Shown in pieces: positions 56,215-64,000 of a stretch of 64,000 nucleotides of DNA. This stretch comes from Allomyces arbusculus (taxonomy: Eukaryota > Blastocladiomycota > Blastocladiomycetes > Blastocladiales > Blastocladiaceae): NCBI GenBank assembly GCA_027604705.1, contig JADHYV010000007.1, forward strand, positions 1-64,000, given 5' to 3'. The position numbers and the translations under genes are program-made. The notes below the pieces were generated by a model. The model was not told the origin of the DNA and made no database searches. It saw nothing but the letters and a program-made list of their open reading frames with translations. Each line of letters begins with the position of its first letter. Position 1 is the first letter of the stretch.

Positions 56215-59200
56215 TCACTCCAGCGGCTCGCCCACATCACTGCGAATACTGCTGTCGGTGTGATCTGCGCCCGCGTCGGGGCGCCGCAAATAGAACAGCA
56301 GGTACGCAGCGGGCGTCACGATCTGGTCCTCGGTGTGGTGTGCGACGCGCGCGTCGTCGAACATGAACCAGCCCTTGTCGCCGTGGTTCACCATGGCCGT
56401 ATCTAGAACCGCAAAATAATCGTCGATGGTCAGCAGATCTGCGTCAAATCATTCTACTGGCTAAAAGCGTAACGTACAGTGGCCGCGGTCGAGCCCGCCA
56501 TAATGGTTCGCGACCGCATACAAGTCATAAACGCCCGGGTTCGACGCCGCCATCTCCTCATCCCCGCCCTCCCCACCCTCCGCCTCGACCCTCCCCACCT
56601 CGAGCCCGTGCACCGGAAACCGCACTAAATGGTTCAGTTTCGCGCGCCTCGCGCGCGGCCCACTCCCCGCCGTGAATCGCTTCAAGTGCACAACCAAGAC
56701 TTGCGGCCACCGCGCAATCGTCGTCCGCTTCTCAGCGCGCACGGGCACGTCACACTGCGGGCACCGCCACATATTCTCGCCCTCGAGGATTTCCGGGTGC
56801 ACAAACGCGGCCAGACACTCGTCGAGTGCGATTTCCGACCCGGTTGCGGGGCGTGCGTGTCGTGGTAAGGGGACAGACAGGGTCGTGAAGGGCGCATACG
56901 TGACAGAGGCTGCGCCGCACGTCAGGCACTTGACTTGCGACCGCACGAGGCCCTGGAACGTGGACGCGATCCGGGAGTGGTTGCTTGCGAGGTACCGCGT
57001 CCACGCAAGGTCGCTGGCTTGTGCCGCGGAGAGGGTCGCCGGGTCGGGGTCGGATAGTGGTGGGGACGGGTCATGCGGTGAGGGGCGCTTGAGGTCTTCG
57101 TGCAATGCGTCGAGGACGTAGGCGAGCAGCTCTTGTGCGTCTTGTTGATCAAAGTCGGCGAACTGTGGCGCGTTGCTCGCGAGCGTGTCCTGCAAGGCAA
57201 AAAGATAGCAATGACCGGTCAGTCGCGGGATTCGGCGCATCAAAGCAGGGCAGGAGCACGGACTCGGAACCCCGATGGCGCAACAAGCGTGCCGAGCGCC
57301 TTTTCCATTTTCAGCAACAGGTGGAACACGGCCGTGCTTAGCGTGCCGCCCGTGCCGAGTGGGTTGTCCTCGTTGATGTCGTCAAAGAACTTGCGTGCTA
57401 CGGATTTGGAGAAGAGAATCTCGTAAGTCGACCGAAACCCTCAACGCAACCAACTGCGACCAGCGTGACCACGCACAGGTAAAATACCGCTTGAGCGGCT
57501 CAGTCGCATACAGGCACTGCAGGACGCTGTTCATATCTAATACCGGAGAGATGCAAGTCAGAACCGCATATAGTTCAAAGTTCAACAGTGACCGATACCC
57601 ACAGCACGAGTTCCCCAAATTCTTGAGCCCAACGACCCCTGGTACGTTCGGGCTCGCGCCGCCCATGAGCCGGGCAACCGGGTCGCCGCCGTCGTGCAAT
57701 CGTAACCTCGTCAGCGCCTTGGCGACCGGGTCGCCAACCGTGGCGATGCTCGCCACGGACGACGCTGACGCCGATCGTGGGCGTAGACTCCGTGGCGATG
57801 CGGCGCCTCGTGGCGAACCCAAAACTGCCGAACCGCGCGGACTCACAGACCCGAGTACAGCCTGCTGATCGTAGTGCAGAGTCGCGGACGCAGTGGGCGG
57901 TGGAAGGTGCGAGTTTGCTGCCGTGAGGCGCAACGACGCGCAATCCGAGTCGAGCTGTTGTGATCCCCATCCGCGCGGGTCGAGTGAGGATGAGCGCGAG
58001 TCGCGCGAAGATCGCGGTGCCGGTGGGCGGGACGACCCGTGATCAGTCGGTGCGGGCGAGTGGATGCGGGATGATCGAGCAATACTGGCCGGCTAGTGTA
58101 GAAATTTGAGTGAGAAGCGCCCTCCCCCGTCAAACGCTGAGATAAAAAAACGACACGCACCTTTTCCTGCACGCTCTTGTAATAAAACACGGCATCCGCG
58201 TGTGGTGCGCCCGACCGCGGCCTACTCTCAGCAACCGTGCGCACCGTCGACGGCGGCGTCGAAATCGAGAGCGGCAAATCGGACGAGGGCGAGACGGGTG
58301 CGACGCTGGACGATCGCGCCGAGTCGGTCCTGGGTGGTAGCGGTGTGCGCAGGTGGCTCATCGCCGGACTCGCGGACCGATATAGCGCCATACTTGCAGG
58401 TGATGCGGCGCGAGCGGGCGAGGCAATCCGGCCGGGCGAGGCGAGCCGCGCGCGAATCAGCTCCTCACGCTTGATTTCTTTGATCGTGTGCTTGAGCGTC
58501 TCGCAGCGCTTGAGCACGTTCGGGACGCGCGCCTAGTCGATGGAGTTGGTGTGAGCGGTCTGCAGGAATCGGATGAAGGGGATAAAAGGACGAGCGAACC
58601 TGCAGGGCACGGAAGTCGTCTCTGATGTCGCCGGGCGGGAGCGGGAAGTCGCGCAGAGTCTCCGTGACCATTCTAGGTCCCAGCAGCGGATCAGGTCAGC
58701 GGACAGCGAACCGACCAGCAGCAGCTCGATTCAGCGAAATGGCGTAGCTACGTGCAAAAACGCAGATACATGACATAGGCCATCATGTACTCTTGCTTCT
58801 GGTCCTCGTGCTCGGCCTAGATCTCGCGGAAACTCGTCAGGTGCGTGGCGGGACAGTTGACCAGAGATCCGGCTGCAAGTACCGTTGTCAGGCACCTGCG
58901 CGCAGCCTTGACCATCGACGGCGACGGGCTCATGCTGGTCGCGCTCTTGGCGACCAAAGTGCGCACGTGCTCGTTGACGAGATGGTCAATCTCGACCATG
59001 TCAATTTGATCGGGACCTGACAGACTGCGCGCGGTTGGGCGCGGCCCGCGCCGCGGACTGGCCATGGCCATGGTCGCAAAATGGTCGCTCGTGTAGTTGC
59101 CGTCTTGTACGGGGGATGCGCGTCGTGGTAGATCGTGCTCTGGCGCAGCTGCGGGCGCCACAACAGGTTGATCCGCGGTAACGGCTTGGAGGCGGCGATC

Positions 59201-59392
59201 TGGGTCCACAGCAACCAGCGAGACGCGGTCGTCGGCGGCAGCGGGCGAACACAGGCGCGGCAGGCGCTTGATCGAGTTCCACAGGCCGGTTGCAGGCGGT
59301 GAAGTCGGGCGTGATGCCGGAGCAGGGGCAGCAGTTGGCGGGGACGGGGACGGCGCTGGCCGCGCAGGCGAGGGCGAGGCGCCACGGGCCAT
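56215..59392 (-). CDS. Ubiquitin carboxyl-terminal hydrolase of the USP8/Doa4 type
   Basis: Nine exons (59392-58883, 58816-58752, 58672-58600, 58532-58161, 58092-57603, 57536-57477, 57397-57264, 57189-56478, 56402-56215) give 867 residues. After a disordered N-terminus comes a helical region (QKQEYMMAYVMYLRF) resembling the USP8 dimerisation domain, a basic helix, and a Ser/Pro-rich linker without an evident rhodanese domain. The catalytic domain has GLKNLGNSCYMNSVLQCL, with the nucleophile Cys near residue 503 formed at an exon junction, then QFADFDQQDAQELLAYVL, two CxxC zinc pairs (VKCLTCGAA and WRCPQCDV), WPQVLVVHLKRF, and GLDRGHYTAMVNH with the catalytic His near 805. USP8/Doa4 removes ubiquitin from cargo at endosomes. 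An in-frame TAG seen in unspliced sequence near exon 2 lies inside intron 1. Start context is ACCATGG. Confidence 0.92.
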
Positions 59393-59826
59393 GGTGGGCA
59401 GGGCGCGCGCGAAGCGGCCGAGCGCTCGCGGGCACGGCGGGCAAGTGCAGCTGTGCGCGGTTGCTTGTGTCGGCCGCCAGGGCGTTGGTGTTTGTGGAGG
59501 CGCAAGCGCGAGCAGATCAGCGACGAGGAAGGTGGTGCAGGCGAACTGATGCGCAGTGATGCGAGCCAAGCGGACACAAAACCACACGGCCAGCCAAATT
59601 TGGCGGCGGCAACTGTTTTGGCAGGCTTCTGACGCGAACGCGGCGTGCGTTTGACTCGATGGACCAACAACACCGCGATCGCGACCGAGTCGTGTCAGTG
59701 TCGCGGTCAGCGCGACCATGTCGCTCCGCTCTTGTCGGCGACGCTGAGCTGCCGCTGCGACCCAAGATCAACGCTTCCCTGAACGTTCCGAACCTCTCCA
59801 ACTCGCTGCAATCCACGCACACCATC
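59393..59826. promoter_or_regulatory. Divergent intergenic region between the USP gene and CBP4
   Basis: The two start codons lie 434 bases apart in opposite directions, so the promoters must share or divide this stretch. No clear TATA box. Confidence 0.5.
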
Positions 59827-60289
59827 ATGTCCGGCCCGTCCAAACTCGTCAAGAGCCTCGTCTGGAGCACTGGCATCATTGGTCTTGGCGTGCTCCTCAT
59901 GAAGTACACAGTCCCGACCGAGGGCCAACTGCGCGACGTACGCCAACTTCTTGGGGTGGAGAAGCATGAGGACGCTGTCGTGCACGTCTGAGCCGGCGCT
60001 GATCGCACGCGACTTTTGCTGCGAACCTGCCCAACAAAGTCCATGTCGCCCGAGCTCAAGCGCGCCGCGCAAAACGCCGAACGCAACGGCAGTGCCAACG
60101 CCGACGCCAACGCGCGCATTCTCGAAATCATCAAGGAGAACGCCAAGAGCGATCGGCCCGTCTGGGTGCGGTTCTTCTTGCTTTCAGTTCCCCTTGCTCG
60201 GACCAGTGCACTCATCCTACGACCGGCCCGCCGGGTGGACTCGACAGGACGTGCGCGGCTTTGAGAAGCTCGACAAGAAACAGTCCTGA
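59827..60289 (+). CDS. CBP4: Cbp4-like assembly factor of mitochondrial cytochrome bc1 complex
   Basis: Three exons (59827-59937, 60040-60165, 60248-60289) give 92 residues. One membrane segment (LVWSTGIIGLGVLLMKY) is followed by VPTEGQLRD, SMSPELKRAAQNAERN and IIKENAKSDRPVW. This is the Cbp4 pattern of a membrane anchor, PTEEEL, NPELQKRS and SDKPIW. Cbp4 acts with Cbp3 and Cbp6 on newly made cytochrome b at the inner membrane. Intron 2 (60166-60247, GTGCGG to CAG) joins W to DVRGFEKLDKKQS; a nearer AG would make a 22-base intron and is rejected. The 3' end lies 136 bases from the convergent FANCD2 stop. Confidence 0.82.
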
Positions 60290-60425
60290 CCAGAACGTAA
60301 TGAAACCAACACGGTGTGATTCAGACAAAGACACGATTTTTTTGCCACTGCTCGGTCAACTCGACGACGACAACCCTCTCTCGCTCAGCTATCACGGATT
60401 CGACCCGACCTAATCCTCCTGCGCC

Positions 60426-63400
60426 CTACTCATCCTCCTCCTCCTCGTCGTCGTCTTCGTCGTCGTCACTGCCGATGTGCGCCGGCGACTTCGGGTTCCC
60501 AAACGTCGCGCGCCCCCGGCTTCCCTTCGCACCGCCCCTCGCCGACGGCCGTGCCATGGCCGTCGCCAACAGCGCTTCGCCGTCGGCCGTATTCGGCCGC
60601 GCGCGGCGCGCCGGCGTCGCGTCCTCGTCATTGTCCTCCTCGAGCTCATCGCCGTCCTCGTCTATCATCTCTTCGTCGTCGCCAAATTCCTCGAGCTGCA
60701 GCTCCATCTGGATCGAGTCGGCTTCGGGCATGGGCGTATCGCCGTCCTCGTCCTCTTCTGCGTCCTCGTCCTTCTCGTCGCGACGCGCCTTGCCCTTGCC
60801 CTTGCCCTTGCCCGCCGTCTTGGCCTTCTTCGCCGCCTTTGCACGCGCTGCCACTCCGGTCAATGCCGGCCGCTTGCGCTTGTTGCCCTTGGCCTCCTCG
60901 TCCTCGTCCTCGTCATACTCACTCCCGCTCCCGCTCTCCTCCTCATCCGATTCCGGCACGGGCTCTTGTGACGCGACCAACTTCCCCTTGACGTCGCGGT
61001 GCCGCAAGTTGCCCGCCCACCACGCGGAGCTCGCGCGGTTCTGCAGCAGCATCACCTTGGCCCCCTGCACAAACTCCTCGAGCACTTTGCGCGCGCGCGG
61101 CACCTGCGCCATGAGCGTCTTCTCGCGCGAGATCTTGGAGTGGCCGCAGATGTGCTGCAGCTGCCGCGTGCCGTTCTGCACGTCGCGGAAGATCAGGACC
61201 ATCGGGTCGATGTTCCGCGCAAACGCGGCCGCGAGTTGCGGGTAGAGTCGCGCGACAAAGGCTTGTACGCACTTGGTGCCCTCGACGAGCGCGGCGCGTA
61301 AGTAGATCTTGTCGTCGCTCTGCTTGGTTATGCAGACGAGGTCGCCGAACCTAGGAGGTGGTGGAGGCGGTGTGTCAGCGGCGTGGGGGGGGGGGGGACT
61401 GCGGCGGGAAGGGCAACAGGAAGCTGTAAGAATGATCCACGTACAACTTGGCAATGCGGCCGCAAAACTCGAGCAGCTTCTTGTCACGCACCATTTGCTC
61501 TGGCTCCTCCTCATTGGTCAAGAGTGGGTGCGTGCGAATCATTGTCGCGAGGTGGCCGAGCGAGATCTAGTCCACGCACAGGAGCGTCAGCCATCGATCC
61601 CACCTCATTTCCACTCGCCATGGGCACCAACGCGCACCTTGTAAAACGCCGGCATCGTGTGCCGGTTAAGCATCAGGCACGTCGAGTCCTCGCTGAGCGC
61701 CACGTCCTCCTTCTCCTGCTCCGGCGGGCCTTCAGCCTCGGGCATATCCGCAGTTGCGTGCGCAATCATGGTCATCGCATCGACATACTCCTTGATCCGC
61801 TTCAGCGCGTCCGTGTTATACTTGAGTTCCTGCGCGACAAAGTACTCGAGCGGGTCGTGTTTCTTGTCGATCCCGGACCACCGCTTCCCCAAGAATTCAC
61901 ACGCGGCGTGGTGCAGCGCCACGGCGACCGCGTCCGGCACGGGCGCGGCGACATCGTCCGCGTCGGCGTGCGCAGCGAGGTCCGCAATCCTCGTGAGCAC
62001 CTGGTGCAGGAGCACGGCGGTCGCGGGCGCGTCAACGAGCGGGACAAACTGGCCGAGAAACGCGACGACCTTGACCGACAGTTCTTCGAAGTGTGAGTGT
62101 GCAAGCGACTGCCCGGCGGCCTGCGTCAGGGCCGGATTCGCTTGCAGCTCCGCGATCACCGTTGCCATGGCGACGATCAACTTGTGCGCGGCGTTCGATG
62201 AGGCCGCGATCTGCGGCGACGCGACCATCGCGCACAATGTGTTCAAAATCGCCGCGAGCACCGCCGTATCCGCGTCCGCATGCGCCTTGGTTCGCCCACG
62301 GTTCACCGCGTCCGAGACGCCTAGTGCGTCCATGACATCCATTTCCTCGTCGAGCGCCTTAGTCATGTCAACAATGCGCCGACACAGTGTGCCGGCCACA
62401 TTCACGACGAGCTCGAGCGGGACTCCCGCGTCGGCCGTCGCGCTGGTCGCGGTGGCGTTCGGCACCTGCGTCAGCCCGGGACGCTCGTGGGGCACGGCAA
62501 TCCCGGCGGTCTGGATCCATGCGTGCAAGTCGGCGAGGAGGTACTGGAACGTTTCGGTGTCGGGTGCGATATCGAGCATGCGGTAGAGCGGCGCCGGGAA
62601 CGGCGGGAGGACCGAGTCAGCCGAGAGTTCGATCGCGAGTTCGTCGCCCACACTCGTCTTCTCGGCGGCGGCCGCCGCGTCGGCCGCGTCATCCTTGTTC
62701 CTTTTCGCCGGGCCGGGGCCCACAGCGGGCTCATCGTCAGCCACGACCGCTGCGACTGGCTTCTTGTCGACATTGACGAGCTGGATGAGCGCACGCACGC
62801 GCGCAGCGAGCACTTCCTGCACTTTCTCGTTCCAGTCGGTCGGGTCGGTCTCGATCTCGAGGTGCGTTTCGCGCACGTATCCAGCGATCGTGAGCCGCAG
62901 GTACCGCACGACGCAGGTGCGGTATTGGTCGCTGAAGACCGGGAAGCAAGGGAGGATTTCGTGAATGACGGTGCGGTCCTGATCGGTGGCCATGGCCGCC
63001 GCAAGCAGGAGCCGCATCGCTGGTGGCAGCATCGGCGCCAACTGCGACGTGAAATAAAGCGGCTGAATCTCGGCAGGCAACCTTTCGGCGGCCGGATCCA
63101 CGGGCACGAGCGCGCCGTCCGGGCGGACCAGCGTCCACGTTTCGGCAGTGGATGTCGACGGCCCGGCCTGCGCGGCGACATTGGGCCGTTCCGCGGACTG
63201 CGTGAACAGGTTGAGAATCTGGGCGCACATGTGCTGCGTGACGTGCGGGTGTATACGGCCAGCCTCGCACGCGGCGGCGAGCCGGTCCACGAGAAACGCT
63301 TGCGCGGCAGCACGGTCCTCGCAGCATGAGACACACCGCTCGAGGTCCGCAATCGCCTTGGTAATGCCTTCCATCTCGTCGGCCTCGTTAGACCACCCGT

Positions 63401-64000
63401 GGCCCACGACTTGCTGCCCAGGTAGCGCGAGCTCCGGCGGCCGTGATGCGTAGTGCTCGATCAGGGCCAAGCATCCGAGAATCCCTGTGATGGCGAGCCG
63501 CAGCGGGCTCATGCGCGAGATGCGCATCATGTGCTTGTTGGCGAGAATGGTCATGTCGTCGACAATCGGCGACGCGAGACACGCCGCGAGCCCCTGGTCG
63601 TGGTGGCCAAACGCGACGGCCGCGAGCATGCGGAAATAGGCCTCGAGCTGCGGCACGCTGAAGTTATCCAGTGAGTCGAGTGGCGAACGTAGAAACACGG
63701 AGAACGCGGCCATGCGAGCAGGCTCGTGCCGCGCAAGGGTCATCAAAATTTCGAGCGCCACGTCGACTTGCCGCGTACCAGCCCCACCGGACCCGAGCAG
63801 GGTCACGAGCGACGCGACCACGTCCTGCTGCTGGACAGCGTCGAAGTGGGCAAAGCACGAGAAAAACAGCTGCGACGCCGTGCGTACAAGCGGCGCCGGG
63901 ATCATTGCGCCCTGGGCCGCAGTCGCGGCCTTGATACTAGGTCGGCCCCGCCCTGCGGCAGCGGGGGGTTTCAATAGCATTTCGGCCAGCGAGATGAGCA
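60426..64000 (-). CDS. FANCD2: FANCD2, Fanconi anaemia DNA-crosslink repair protein (C-terminal part, runs off the right edge)
   Basis: Exons 64000-61638 (open at the edge), 61566-61445 and 61350-60426 encode about 1136 residues. VALEILMTLARHEPARMAAF then SVFLRSPLDSLDNFSVPQLE aligns by eye with human FANCD2 (VLLDLMEKYPSAMALFATFV, KGILDYLDNMSPQQI). The Lys in DDMTILANKHMM, codon 63534-63536, falls where human Lys561, the monoubiquitination site, lies (DDMHLVIRKQL). Near the end RQLQHICGHSKISREKTLMA and WWAGNLRHRDVKGKLVASQ match human LLHHLCGHSKIHQDTRL and FWLGNLKNRDLQGEEIKSQ. The C-terminus is very acidic with basic KGKGKGKA and KRKRP patches that may direct nuclear import. FANCD2 pairs with FANCI as a clamp on DNA at stalled forks. 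Both visible introns fit phase. The ATG at 63978-63980 is internal. Confidence 0.95.
61385..61397 (+). repeat. Homopolymer (G)13 inside a FANCD2 intron
   Basis: Thirteen G on the plus strand, so poly-C in the FANCD2 transcript, 35 bases before the splice acceptor of intron 61351-61444. It may serve as the pyrimidine tract. Confidence 0.9.

Noticed and set aside
58800-58830. In-frame TAG in the USP gene that might suggest a pseudogene or recoded stop
   Set aside because: It is the TAG of a normal splice acceptor. An intron from GTACTT (58882) to this AG keeps phase with the next exons.
60166-60187. A 22-base intron in CBP4
   Set aside because: Far below every other intron here. The longer intron to 60247 is in phase and gives a sensible C-terminus.

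Overview
The window is ordinary nuclear chromosome from a GC-rich, intron-containing fungus. A myosin-motor chitin synthase with a DEK_C tail, a fungalysin (M36) protease, a Mub1/SamB MYND protein and a Cbp4 assembly factor all say fungus. A FANCD2 gene and a protein that looks like the cilium-associated factor Fuzzy are not expected in Dikarya. Together they suggest an early-diverging zoosporic lineage (Blastocladiomycota or Chytridiomycota); this placement is inference. Coding sequence is very GC-rich with third positions mostly G or C. Introns are mostly 52-156 bp. No rRNA, tRNA, CRISPR array, transposon or virus-like element could be supported.

Layout. 0-7.1 kb, minus strand: the 5' part of a putative Ssk1-like two-component regulator running off the left edge, then an Fpk1/Nrc2-type AGC kinase. 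7.9-18.6 kb, plus strand: mRNA decapping enzyme Dcp2, a secreted fungalysin, a GPI-type chitin-deacetylase-like protein without its metal ligands, and a soluble hybrid histidine kinase with a decayed ATPase domain. 19.3-26.6 kb: three proteins I cannot name (two minus, one plus) separated by long spacers. 27.1-40.8 kb, plus: a Fuzzy-like longin protein, TRAPPC10/Trs130, and the 1859-residue chitin synthase. 41.3-43.1 kb, minus: a TMEM97/EXPERA protein and the V-ATPase proteolipid. 43.9-45.6 kb, plus: the mitochondrial zinc transporter SLC30A9. 46.1-49.2 kb: a divergent pair of mitochondrial bS21m and the DEAH helicase Prp43. 50.5-55.1 kb, plus: Mub1/SamB and epsin. 56.2-60.3 kb: a USP8/Doa4-type deubiquitinase divergent from Cbp4. 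60.4 kb to the right edge, minus: the C-terminal part of FANCD2.

The genes do not form one pathway. Several touch membrane traffic (kinase, TRAPPC10, epsin, USP8-type protease, V-ATPase) or ubiquitin signalling (Mub1, epsin, USP8-type, FANCD2), which is probably coincidence. The least expected signals are: splice donors with C at +4 in about four of five introns; three introns whose best homology-based models need GC-AG, AT-AC and GA-AG ends; a deacetylase-like pseudoenzyme; two two-component proteins with degenerate ATPase regions; and the FANCD2 and Fuzzy-like genes. All gene models were built by eye from frame, splice phase and remembered family motifs. No search or alignment was run.
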